DNA from: Streptomyces griseus
GTDB taxonomy: Bacteria; Actinomycetota; Actinomycetes; Streptomycetales; Streptomycetaceae
Assembly: GCF_001715295.1 (NCBI RefSeq)
Contig: NZ_MDKB01000002.1
Span: 816,475 to 880,474 of the forward strand
Reading direction: 5' to 3'
Length of the DNA: 64,000 bases
This document shows positions 28,833 through 38,695 of the stretch, one piece after another (the first letter of the stretch is position 1; every line of letters begins with the position of its first letter). The translations under genes were made by a program, and so were the position numbers. A model generated the notes under the pieces. It was not told where the DNA came from, did not search any database, and was given only the letters and a program-made list of their open reading frames with translations.

Positions 28833-30188
28833 TCAGCCGGCGGTGACCCAGCGGCCCGTGCCGGTGTCGTAGCCGAAGACGGGCCGTCCCCGGCTCCCGC
28901 TCGTACGGAACGGGCGGCCCCCGTCGTCGACGCGTACGGTGCCGTGGCTCGCGCCGGCGCTCCACGCCAGCTCCAGGTACCAGTCGCAGTCGCAGTCGGC
29001 CGCACGGCCGTCGACCAGGAGCACCTCGGGGTCGGTGGCCGACACGGTGTAGGGGAACGGGACCGCGGGGAGAGGCGTGCCGGAGTCGTTGCCCGCCAGG
29101 GCGCGGGCGACCGGGCGCGGGCGGTCGAGGTCGACGTCGAACACGCGTGGCGTGAGCGCACCACCGCATCCGTCGTCCATGCGGTGGACGTTGCGGCGGA
29201 GGGGCTCCCGCCGCGCGGTGACGCGGACCTGCATCGACTCCAGGACCACGGTCCGCTGGCCGGTGCCCTGCAGCGTGATCCGGACCCGGGTCCCGTCCGC
29301 GTGCACCCCGCCGACGGCGCTCGCCCAGGCCCCGGCGTCGGCCTCGACCGGGGGCGGGGGCACGGCGGTGGCGTCCCCGCCGATGAGGTAGGAGTGGCCA
29401 CATCCGTACCTCCACACATGATCGTTGACGCTCCACGAGAACGGCACCGTGCCATCTCCCCCGGCCGGGGACGGGTCGGCGGGGACCGGGGACGCGGCGT
29501 CCGGGCGGTGTTCCGCGCCGCCGCTGCCGGAGGGCCGACCGGTGGCGGAGGCGGAGGGGGTCGCGGATGCGAGGGGTGCGTGCGCGGCGCCCCGGCCCGG
29601 TGGCGTGGGGTGTCCGGATCCGCTGGAGGGTGCCCCCGTGCCGGTGTGCTGCCGGGCGGCCGGTGGGGTGGAGGTGCCGTCGAGGGTGAGTGCCAGGGTG
29701 AGCACGAGGGCGGCCGGGAGGAGCGCGGCGGCGTACGCGGCGCGGCGCTTCCAGGGTGCGGGGGCGGCGGTTGCCGGGTCCTTGTCGTGGACCGCCTTGG
29801 CCCCGGGGGCGGGCTCGGGGGCGGGGGGCTCGGGTTCGCGGCCCTCTTCGGGGTCCACGGATCCGGGGCTCGCGGGCGCTTCGCTCTGTGCCCTCTGTGC
29901 GGCCGGCTGGCTGTGCCGCTCCTGACGGAGGGTTCGCTCCGCGTCCGCCAGGATCCACAGGCGGTGGAGGTCCACCAGCCGCTCGCCGGTGCACCCGCAC
30001 AGGCGTGCCACCTGGGCGACCGGCGCGAAGTCCACCGGCACCGTCTGCCCGGTGCAGTAGCGGTGGAGCGTCGACGCGCTGATGTCCGTCCGGCGCGCGA
30101 GGGAGCCGTACGTGCGGCCGGAACCCTCCCGTATCCCGCTCAGCCACCGGGCGAACTCCTCACGCGCGGACTCCGTCGGTGCCTCCAC
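28833..30188 (-). CDS. Membrane-anchored helix-turn-helix protein with Pro/Ser-rich linker and extracytoplasmic domain
   Basis: A 451-residue protein with three parts. Residues about 10-70 are a Cro/C1-type HTH (YGSLARRTDISASTLHRYCTGQTVPVDFAPVAQVARLCG). A Pro/Glu/Ala linker leads to one transmembrane helix near 148-167 (RRAAYAAALLPAALVLTLAL). Outside is a Gly/Ser/Pro linker and a beta-rich domain with three cysteines (YGCGHSY, DGCGG, ADCDCDWY). The GTG start has a GGAGGGGGGAC site. This layout is common in Streptomyces; it could sense an external signal and act on DNA directly. It diverges from a secreted-protein gene with repeats between them. Confidence 0.8.
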   Translation of the reverse strand: MEAPTESAREEFARWLSGIREGSGRTYGSLARRTDISASTLHRYCTGQTVPVDFAPVAQVARLCGCTGERLVDLHRLWILADAERTLRQERHSQPAAQRAQSEAPASPGSVDPEEGREPEPPAPEPAPGAKAVHDKDPATAAPAPWKRRAAYAAALLPAALVLTLALTLDGTSTPPAARQHTGTGAPSSGSGHPTPPGRGAAHAPLASATPSASATGRPSGSGGAEHRPDAASPVPADPSPAGGDGTVPFSWSVNDHVWRYGCGHSYLIGGDATAVPPPPVEADAGAWASAVGGVHADGTRVRITLQGTGQRTVVLESMQVRVTARREPLRRNVHRMDDGCGGALTPRVFDVDLDRPRPVARALAGNDSGTPLPAVPFPYTVSATDPEVLLVDGRAADCDCDWYLELAWSAGASHGTVRVDDGGRPFRTSGSRGRPVFGYDTGTGRWVTAG

Positions 30189-30222
30189 CCCGTCCCCCCT
30201 CCCCCGTGCCGTCCCGAGTGGC

Positions 30223-30276
30223 GTTCCACCCCCTCGAAACAGTCCCACGTCACCGGGGGTGGGATGGTTCCACCCC
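30223..30276. promoter_or_regulatory. Direct and inverted repeats between the HTH-membrane gene and the secreted-protein gene
   Basis: GTTCCACCCC occurs twice as a direct repeat (30223-30232 and 30267-30276), and the second copy forms the right arm of a perfect inverted repeat GGGGTGG-GATGGTT-CCACCCC (30256-30276). The segment lies between the two divergent starts, so it may be the operator of the HTH protein. Confidence 0.45.
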
Positions 30277-30367
30277 ACCCCGACCGCTCGGGACGCTTGG
30301 TCCGCCCCGGGACTCCGCCCAAGCTGGTGGCTGTCCGACCCGGCAACTGACCACCAGGGAGCTCTTC

Positions 30368-30967
30368 GTGAACACAATCCGCACTGCCGTCGTGACCGCC
30401 GCAGCCGTGGGGGTGGCCCTCGCCTCGTCGGTACCGGCCTCGGCCGCCCCCGTGGCGCCGAAGTTCCTCTCCGCGTCGCAGTGGCCGGCCTCCCTCAGCC
30501 CGTGGAGCGCGGACCCGGTGCGGCAGGGGCTGCCCGACTCGGGCTCCGCGTGCACCGCGGGGACGACGCCGGCGGCGTCCAGCTCGTACCGGGACTTCAG
30601 GACCGAGCTCGACACCGGGGCCAGGCAGACCACCACGGTCGCGTCCACCACCGCCGAGGCGAAGAGGCTGGCCGCCGCACTCCGCGCCGCCGTCGAAGGC
30701 TGCCTCGAACGGCTCCGGGCCGAGCAGCCGGGCCTGGAGGGCGAGACCCGCTCCCACGGCACGGTGGATGTGGAGGAGGGGGCGCATGTCTACAGCATCG
30801 ACACGTCCTACCCGGAGGTCGGCTCGACCGACATCGCGCTCTACGCGGTCGGCCGTGACGGCCGGACGGTGACGGTGCTGGAATGGGGGCAGCTGGGTGA
30901 CCTCGACGGCGCTCCCCTGCAGGGGTTCAAGAGGACGACGGGCGTCGCGGTCGCCAAGCTCCGCTGA
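30368..30967 (+). CDS. Secreted protein of unknown function
   Basis: A 199-residue protein with a Sec signal peptide (NTIRTAVVTAAAVGVALASS, AxA cleavage near ASAAP). The mature part has two cysteines (SACTAG, EGCLER) and no recognised catalytic motif; its layout (short alpha/beta domain after the signal) is that of many small Streptomyces secreted proteins annotated only as hypothetical. GTG start with AGGGAG 7 nt upstream. It is divergent from the membrane-anchored HTH gene, which may control it. Confidence 0.8.
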   Translation: MNTIRTAVVTAAAVGVALASSVPASAAPVAPKFLSASQWPASLSPWSADPVRQGLPDSGSACTAGTTPAASSSYRDFRTELDTGARQTTTVASTTAEAKRLAAALRAAVEGCLERLRAEQPGLEGETRSHGTVDVEEGAHVYSIDTSYPEVGSTDIALYAVGRDGRTVTVLEWGQLGDLDGAPLQGFKRTTGVAVAKLR

Positions 30968-31001
30968 CCCGGGCCCGTCCGCCGGCGGGCGGGTGCCGCC
31001 C

Positions 31002-31361
31002 TCAGGCGGCCAGCCGCACCTCGCCGAACGAGGCGGAGCCCCGGGAGGTCCGGGAGGCGGGGGCGCTGCGGCGGGCGAGCTCTCTCCGGGCCAGGGACAG
31101 CACGTCGGCCAGCCCGAGCCCGAGTGAGCGGGCGGCCGCGGCGAGGACCTCCGAGGAGGCCTCCTTGCGCCCGCGTTCGATCTCGGAGAGGTACGGGACG
31201 GAGATCCGGGCGGCCTCGGCCACGTCCTTGAGCGTCCGCTGCTGGGCGGTGCGTTCGCCGCGCAGGACGTCGCCGACGACGTCCCGCCAGAGGGGCTCTC
31301 TCGGCGCGGGGGCGGGACGCAGGGGGACGATGCGGGCGTGGTCCGGCGCGTGGCTGCTCAT
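31002..31361 (-). CDS. ClgR-like XRE family regulator with C-terminal LAA
   Basis: A 119-residue DNA-binding protein. Residues about 25-90 are a Cro/C1 HTH of the ClgR/PopR type: LWRDVVGDVLRGERTAQQRTLKDVAEAARISVPYLSEIERGRKEASSEVLAAAARSLGL (shown to place the motif YLSEIERGRKEASSE, the most diagnostic part). The protein ends EVRLAA. In Streptomyces PopR and ClgR, C-terminal alanines are needed for degradation by ClpP1P2, so this one may also be a Clp substrate. No clp gene is adjacent, so its target is unknown. It may be a ClgR paralogue rather than ClgR itself. Confidence 0.8.
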   Translation of the reverse strand: MSSHAPDHARIVPLRPAPAPREPLWRDVVGDVLRGERTAQQRTLKDVAEAARISVPYLSEIERGRKEASSEVLAAAARSLGLGLADVLSLARRELARRSAPASRTSRGSASFGEVRLAA

Positions 31362-31383
31362 CGTCCCAGCCTAGGAACGATCG

Positions 31384-31419
31384 GCCCGGCGCGGGAGGGA
31401 AAGTCCTTCCGCGCCGGGC
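31384..31419. terminator. Hairpin near the promoter of the ClgR-like gene, downstream of gdhA
   Basis: GCCCGGCGCGG and CCGCGCCGGGC pair perfectly over 11 bp around a loop that can extend the stem with mismatches. It lies 87 bp past the gdhA stop on the minus strand and 23 bp before the ClgR-like start codon. Confidence 0.6.
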
Positions 31420-31505
31420 TGATCTGCTGACGGCAGAACGAGGGGGTGTCAGCCGCCGGTGTTGCTTGCCCGGGGCTGTGTGCCCGGGGCCGCGTCGTGG
31501 CAGCG

Positions 31506-33440
<1,935 letters not shown>

Positions 33441-34694
33441 TCAGGCCTGGGAACCCGCCGTCCACTCCGACCAGCTCATGTTCCAGCCGTTGAGCCCGTT
33501 GTCGGGGGCGATGGTCTTGTCCGGGGAGTTCTTGACGACGACCACGTCGCCGATCATGGAGTTGTTGTAGAACCACGCGCCGGCCGTGCCGGGGTCGTCC
33601 GCGCCCTTCGTGTCGGACAGGCCGACGCAGCCGTGGCTGGTGTTAACACTGCCGAAGATGGACTTGGCGCCCCAGTAGTTGCCGTGGATGAAGGTGCCCG
33701 AGGTGGACAGCCGCATGGCGTGCGGGACGTCCTTGATGTCGTACTCGCCCTTGCCGTCGTCGTCCGTGAAGCCGACCGTCGAACCGTCCATGCGGGTCTC
33801 CTTGAACTTCTCGGAGATCACCATCTGGCCGTTGTACGTCGGGTTGTCGGGGGATCCGGCGGAGATCGGGATGGTCTTGACGGTCTTGCCGTCCCGGGTG
33901 ACCGTCATCGTCTTCGCCTTGGCGTCCACGGTCGAGACCTGGTTGCGGCCGACCTTGAAGGTGACCGTCTTCTGCTGCACACCCACGACGCCGTCGGCGC
34001 CCTCGACGCCGTCCAGCGCGAGCTTCAGCGTGACGGTGGAGCCGCCCTGCCAGTAGTTCTCGGGACGCAGGTCCAGACGCTGGTTGTTGAACCAGTGGCC
34101 GACGACTTCCTGGCCGCTGCTCGACGTCACCGTGATGCCGTCCTGGACGGCCTTCTTGTCGGTGATCGGCTTGTTGAAGTTGATCGAGACGGGCATGCCG
34201 ACGCCGACCGTGGAGCCGTCCTCGGGGGTGAAGTTCCCGATGAAGCTGTTCTCCGGGGAGACGGTGGTGAAGGAGCTGTTGCCGTGGGCCTCGCGGCCCT
34301 TCGCGTCGGCCGCCGTCGCACTGATCTTGTACGTGGTCGAGCGTTCGAGCTGGCCGTTCGGCTTCCAGCTGGATCCGTCGGCGGCGAGAGTGCCCTCGAC
34401 GGCGTCGCCGGACGCCGTGGTCATGGTGACCTGGGTCAGCTTGCCCTTGGCGACGGTGACCAGGGCCGCGTTGTTGATACTCGCGTTGGCCGCGCCGTTC
34501 TTCGGCGCGATCGTTATCTGCGCTTCGGAAGTGTCCTTGGCGGCCGCCTCGTCCACCTGCGCCTGGGACGCCTTCGAGCTGTCGGCGCTCGCGCTCGTGC
34601 TGCCGCCTTCGTCGCTGCAGGCCGAAAGCACCAGCACACCGCCGAGCAGGGCGGACGCGGCCATGAGGCCCTTGCGCCGCTTGCTGACCGTCAT
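33441..34694 (-). CDS. L,D-transpeptidase lipoprotein (Ig-like and YkuD domains)
   Basis: A 417-residue exported protein. The lipoprotein signal ends in the lipobox LSAC. Two Ig-like domains precede a YkuD catalytic domain with HGNYWG and the active-site SHGCVGL (Cys356). Such enzymes form 3-3 cross-links in peptidoglycan, abundant in actinobacteria. ATG at 34694 is preferred because GGAGAAG lies just upstream; an in-frame ATG at 34709 would add five residues. Monocistronic with its own terminator. Confidence 0.92.
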   Translation of the reverse strand: MTVSKRRKGLMAASALLGGVLVLSACSDEGGSTSASADSSKASQAQVDEAAAKDTSEAQITIAPKNGAANASINNAALVTVAKGKLTQVTMTTASGDAVEGTLAADGSSWKPNGQLERSTTYKISATAADAKGREAHGNSSFTTVSPENSFIGNFTPEDGSTVGVGMPVSINFNKPITDKKAVQDGITVTSSSGQEVVGHWFNNQRLDLRPENYWQGGSTVTLKLALDGVEGADGVVGVQQKTVTFKVGRNQVSTVDAKAKTMTVTRDGKTVKTIPISAGSPDNPTYNGQMVISEKFKETRMDGSTVGFTDDDGKGEYDIKDVPHAMRLSTSGTFIHGNYWGAKSIFGSVNTSHGCVGLSDTKGADDPGTAGAWFYNNSMIGDVVVVKNSPDKTIAPDNGLNGWNMSWSEWTAGSQA

Positions 34695-34863
34695 CACACG
34701 CTTCTCCATCGTTGCCGATTCCCCGGAAAGATCCCCGGACGAGGCCGCCTGACGGCGAACCCGTCAATATTCCAAGAACACCTGGAACAGGTGTTCCGTT
34801 CCACGTCTGCCGTATGTGTGGGGAACACCACTCATCGACGCGCGGACGGCGCCGGTGGTTCCC

Positions 34864-35292
34864 TCACTCCCGGAGACGTGTCCGCCGACGTCGGCGTTCC
34901 GTGTTCCCGCCGATTTCCTCGTCGTCCGTGGCATTCTCCCCGACTGAGTAGTAGGTCTCGTCCTCGTCCTCCCCCACCGATCCGTCCTCGGCGTCGGGGT
35001 CGTGGTCGACCGTCTCGCTGCTCCACGACGCCTGGGCGAGCTCCACCCCGGGCATCTGGCCGATCAGGTCGAACGGGTCGACGAGCGAGGCGAGGGCCTC
35101 CGCTGCGTCTTCCCTGACCGTCTCCTCGGCATGCGCGCGTTCCTCGGCGGACTCGTCGGCCGAGGCTCCCGAAGCGGTGAAGTCGGCGGCGATGCCTTCG
35201 AGCGCGGTGCCGGTCAGGGCGTCCGGGTCGGTGACCTCCAGCACCATCTCCACGCGAAGCCGAACAAATACGGGTGTCTCTGCGTCGGTCAT
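34864..35292 (-). CDS. Conserved hypothetical acidic protein
   Basis: A 142-residue protein: N-terminal beta-alpha part (TPVFVRLRVEMVLEVTDPDAL), a central segment ending DPFDLIGQMPGVELAQASWSSETVDHD, then a very acidic stretch and an Arg-rich tail. No cysteines or membrane segments. I do not know a function; similar proteins occur at this position in Streptomyces as far as I recall. ATG at 35292; the frame is open further upstream to 35355 but overlaps the region facing the LADTG gene. Confidence 0.65.
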   Translation of the reverse strand: MTDAETPVFVRLRVEMVLEVTDPDALTGTALEGIAADFTASGASADESAEERAHAEETVREDAAEALASLVDPFDLIGQMPGVELAQASWSSETVDHDPDAEDGSVGEDEDETYYSVGENATDDEEIGGNTERRRRRTRLRE

Positions 35293-35400
35293 ACGCCGGA
35301 GCGTACGGCTCACGGGACCTGCGATTTTCCTCCGGCCCGCAGGTTTGCTTAGCATCGGCCTACGGGGTCAACTGACGGCTGTCGCAAGGGGATCGATTAC

Positions 35401-35730
35401 GTGTACGTCGCTCGTCGCATGCTGCTGACCACCACGGCGGCAGGCACCCTGCTCTGTGCTCTCTGGTTCGTCCCCTCCGCCAACGCCACCGGCGAGGCGG
35501 CTCCGCGCAGCGAATCCGCCACGTCGTCCGCAGGCCCCGCGGCCCCGACGACGCAGGGCAGGGAGGCACCCACCGCCTCGGCGGGGGAGCCCGTCCCGGA
35601 GAACAGGCTCGCCGACACCGGCGCCGGGGTCGACACCACCCCGTACGTGATCGGCGGCACGGTCTCCCTGGCCGTCGGCGCGGGATTCGTCGCCTACTCG
35701 GTACGCCGGGCCGGCACGGCCGCCTTCTGA
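35401..35730 (+). CDS. Small surface protein with LADTG sortase (class E) signal
   Basis: A 109-residue protein with a signal peptide (RRMLLTTTAAGTLLCALWFV, cleavage near ANA), a Ser/Pro/Ala-rich mature part, then a complete cell-wall sorting signal: LADTG (Leu70-Gly74), a hydrophobic helix (YVIGGTVSLAVGAGFVAYSV) and RR before the end. LAxTG is the motif used by Streptomyces class E sortases, as for the long chaplins. No sortase gene is in the window. The mature region is only about 40 residues, so it may be a short wall-attached peptide or scaffold. GTG start, AAGGGGATC upstream. Confidence 0.8.
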   Translation: MYVARRMLLTTTAAGTLLCALWFVPSANATGEAAPRSESATSSAGPAAPTTQGREAPTASAGEPVPENRLADTGAGVDTTPYVIGGTVSLAVGAGFVAYSVRRAGTAAF

Positions 35731-35748
35731 GACCGGGTCCGGGCGGTT

Positions 35749-35773
35749 CCGCGGCGGGCACGGCCCGCCGCGG
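35749..35773. terminator. Hairpin between the LADTG gene and hutH
   Basis: CCGCGGCGGGC-ACG-GCCCGCCGCGG, a perfect 11-bp stem between convergent genes. Confidence 0.7.
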
Positions 35774-35782
35774 CACCCCGGC

Positions 35783-37342
35783 TCAGGCCAGACGCCCGGT
35801 CACCGTCTCCGCCACCTCGACCAGCTTCCCCTCGCGTACGAAGGCGTCGGCGGCGGCCAGGTCGGGGGCGAGGAAGCGGTCGGGTCCCGGCCCCTGGACA
35901 CCGGCGGCCCGCAGCGCCTCGATGACGGCCCGCGACGCGGGCGCGGGGGTCAGCCCCCCGGCGGCGCGCAGTTCGACGGCGCGCGTGGCGGCGTACAGCT
36001 CGACGGCCACGACGCGCGCGAGTCCGGTGACGGCCGTACGGAGCTTGCGCGCGGCCGACCAGCCCATGGAGACGTGGTCCTCCTGCATCGCGGAGGACGG
36101 GATCGAGTCCACGGAGGCGGGGACCGCGAGTCGCTTCAACTCACTGACCAGTGCGGCCTGGGTGTACTGGGCGATCATCAGCCCCGAGTCGACCCCGGCG
36201 TCGTCGGCGAGGAACGGCGGCAGCCCGTGCGAACGGTTCTTGTCCAGCAGCCGGTCCGTGCGGCGCTCGGTGATCGACGCGAGGTCGGCGGCGACGATGG
36301 CGAGGAAGTCCAGGACGTAGGCGACGGGCGCGCCGTGGAAGTTGCCGTTGGACTCGACCCGGCCCCCCGGCAGGACGACCGGGTTGTCGACGGCGGCGGC
36401 CAGTTCGCGGTCGGCGACGAGCCTGCCGTGCGCGAGGGTGTCGCGCCCGGCCCCGTTGACCTGGGGTGCGCAGCGTACGGAGTAGGCGTCCTGGACCCGG
36501 GGGGCGTCGCCCGTGACCTCGGAGTGCCGTCCGGTCAGGCCGGATCCCGCGAGCACCCGCAGCATGTTGTCGGCGGAGGCGCCCTGGCCGGGATGCGGGC
36601 GTATGGCGTGGAGCTCCGGGGCGAGGACCTTGTCCGTGCCGAGGAGGGCTTCCATGGAGAGGGCGGCGGTGATGTCGGCCGAGGTGTAGAGGTTCTCGAG
36701 GTCGGCGAGGGCCATCACCAGCATGCCGAGCATGCCGTCGGTGCCGTTGAGGAGGGCGAGTCCCTCCTTCTCGCGCAGCTCGACGGGGGCGATGCCGTGG
36801 GCGGCCAGGAGCTCGCCGGCGGGGCGCACCGTCCCGTCGGGGCCCTCCGCGTCACCCTCGCCCATCAGGGCCAGGGCGCAGTGGGAGAGCGGGGCCAGGT
36901 CGCCGGAGCAGCCGAGCGAGCCGTACTCGTGGACGACGGGCGTGATGCCGGCGTTGAGCACGTCGGCCATGGTCCGGGCGACCTCGGGGCGTACGCCGGT
37001 GTGCCCGGAGGCGAGGGTCTTCAGCCGCAGGAACATCAGCGCCCGGACGACCTCGCGCTCGACGCGGGGACCCATGCCCGCCGCGTGCGAGCGGACGATG
37101 TTGCGCTGGAGCTGCGCCCGCAGCTCGGGGCCGATGTGCCGGCTGGCGAGGGCGCCGAAGCCGGTGGAGACGCCGTAGACCGGCTCGGTCCTGGCGGCGA
37201 GCGCGTCGACGATCTCGCGGGCGGCGGCCAGCGCCTCGAGGGCGGCTGCGGAGAGCTCGACCCGGGCGCCCCGGCGGGCCACGGCGATGACGTCCTCGGC
37301 GGTGGTGCCGGACGTCCCCACCACGACTGTGTGCATATCCAT
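35783..37342 (-). CDS. hutH: Histidine ammonia-lyase
   Basis: A 519-residue enzyme that deaminates L-histidine to urocanate. The MIO prosthetic group forms from the internal triad in GSLGCSGDLAPL (Cys145-Ser146-Gly147); most family members have Ala-Ser-Gly, while Cys-Ser-Gly is, as I recall, the Streptomyces form. YGVSTGFGALA, RVQDAYSVRCAPQ, ESNGNFHG and SSAMQEDHVSMGW are further active-site segments. Two near-by ATGs (37342 and 37336); the first is used. The rest of the hut pathway is not nearby. It precedes the GGDEF gene by 69 bp going upstream, on the same strand. Confidence 0.95.
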   Translation of the reverse strand: MDMHTVVVGTSGTTAEDVIAVARRGARVELSAAALEALAAAREIVDALAARTEPVYGVSTGFGALASRHIGPELRAQLQRNIVRSHAAGMGPRVEREVVRALMFLRLKTLASGHTGVRPEVARTMADVLNAGITPVVHEYGSLGCSGDLAPLSHCALALMGEGDAEGPDGTVRPAGELLAAHGIAPVELREKEGLALLNGTDGMLGMLVMALADLENLYTSADITAALSMEALLGTDKVLAPELHAIRPHPGQGASADNMLRVLAGSGLTGRHSEVTGDAPRVQDAYSVRCAPQVNGAGRDTLAHGRLVADRELAAAVDNPVVLPGGRVESNGNFHGAPVAYVLDFLAIVAADLASITERRTDRLLDKNRSHGLPPFLADDAGVDSGLMIAQYTQAALVSELKRLAVPASVDSIPSSAMQEDHVSMGWSAARKLRTAVTGLARVVAVELYAATRAVELRAAGGLTPAPASRAVIEALRAAGVQGPGPDRFLAPDLAAADAFVREGKLVEVAETVTGRLA

Positions 37343-37411
37343 ATTCAGAAGCGTACGGACTGAATCGCCGCATGTCACCAGTCGTCGCCCGGCGGACCCC
37401 TTACCGCGCTC

Positions 37412-38578
37412 TCAGTTCCCGCCCCCGGGCGGGCTTCCCCTGAGCCTGCGGCGGTCGTGCGGGGACCGGGGCGGGGAGTCGGCGAGCCGGATGACCTCGC
37501 CGTCCCGCCCGGCCACCACCGGAGTCCTGGAGTGTGCCGCCTTCGCCCGGTACTGGGCGGCGTCGGCCAGCCGGAAGAGCCGGCGCGCGGAGCGCACGGG
37601 ACCGATGTCGTCGCCGGTCGACGCGATGCCGCAGGCGACCCCGTTCCCGAGCTCCAGGCCGACGGCCCGCGCGCAGAGTTCCTCGGCCACCCGGACCACC
37701 TCGTCGGCGCCGGGGCCCACGGTCAGCAGACAGAACTCGTCCCCACCCAGCCGGGCCGCCAGCGCCCCGGGGAGCATCGCCCCGCAGAGCGAGAGCACGG
37801 AGCCGAATCGTTCCAGCAGACGGTCGCCGACGGCGTGACCGTGCGTGTCGTTGACCGCCTTGAGACCGTTCAGGTCACAGACGACCAGGCTGACCACGGC
37901 ATCCTCCACGCGGTGCCGCTCCACCGCCTCGTCGAGCCGGATGTCGACCGCGCGGCGGTTGGCGAGCCCGGTGAGGGGGTCGGTGAAGGCCAGCTTGCGG
38001 ACCTCCTCCAGGCGCTCCGTCTGGGCGATTCCCGCCGCGGCGACGGCCGCGAGCACGGTCGCGAAGTCCGCGTCGCCCCGGTCGAACACAGGCTCCCCCG
38101 CCCGCCGGGCCACGTACAGCTCGCCCCAGGCGCGGCCGTGCAGCACGATCGGGGCCACGACGCAGCAGCCCCGGCCGCGCCGTCGCAGGGCCGCCACCCG
38201 CTGGTGGCAGTACGGCCGGGCCCCCCTGGCGGGAGCCCCGGCGGCACGGCTGCCGTCGGCGGTCTCCACCCAGGCGTCCGGCTCACCGCCACCGGCCCAC
38301 CGCTCGTGCAGGAACTCGGTGATCTCCGGGAACTGGTGCACGGGGTAGGCCTCCTCCTCGGGGAACTCCTCCTCCCCCGGCGCCCGCTCCCCCACGTTCA
38401 CCAGCACCCTCAGCCTGCCCCGGTCGCGCTCCCAGACGGAGAGCGCGGCGAAACTGCCGCCCAGCGCCTCGCACGCGCCGAGGGCGGCCGCACGCCAGGA
38501 GTCCCGCGGGGTGCAGGCCGCCGCCATCGTCTGCGCCAGCGCCACCACGGCACGCAGCCGCACCTCATCACCGCCCAT
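37412..38578 (-). CDS. GAF-GGDEF diguanylate cyclase (CdgE-like)
   Basis: A 388-residue cytoplasmic protein. Residues about 10-190 form a GAF-like sensor; residues about 205-360 are a GGDEF domain with FTDPLTGLANRRAVD, NDTHGHAVGDRLL and an intact GGDEF (278-282). There is no RxxD inhibitory site just before the GGDEF, so product inhibition through that site is unlikely. It should make c-di-GMP, which controls Streptomyces development through BldD. Position and architecture match CdgE of S. coelicolor as I recall. GGAG lies just before the ATG. Confidence 0.88.
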   Translation of the reverse strand: MGGDEVRLRAVVALAQTMAAACTPRDSWRAAALGACEALGGSFAALSVWERDRGRLRVLVNVGERAPGEEEFPEEEAYPVHQFPEITEFLHERWAGGGEPDAWVETADGSRAAGAPARGARPYCHQRVAALRRRGRGCCVVAPIVLHGRAWGELYVARRAGEPVFDRGDADFATVLAAVAAAGIAQTERLEEVRKLAFTDPLTGLANRRAVDIRLDEAVERHRVEDAVVSLVVCDLNGLKAVNDTHGHAVGDRLLERFGSVLSLCGAMLPGALAARLGGDEFCLLTVGPGADEVVRVAEELCARAVGLELGNGVACGIASTGDDIGPVRSARRLFRLADAAQYRAKAAHSRTPVVAGRDGEVIRLADSPPRSPHDRRRLRGSPPGGGN

Positions 38579-38695
38579 CGCTCCAGCTTAGGGAGGTTTG
38601 CAGCGATTCGAGCAGTTCGCAGCGCTGATGATCTTCGCAGCGGCTTCGCCCGCACGCACCACCCGGCGGGTGGACCGGCCCCGTACGGGTGGCCC

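Noticed and set aside
33650..33660. Possible TTA (bldA-dependent) codon in the L,D-transpeptidase gene.
   Set aside because: The TTA lies across GTT AAC in the real frame, so it is not a codon. I noticed no in-frame TTA in other genes, though I did not check every codon.
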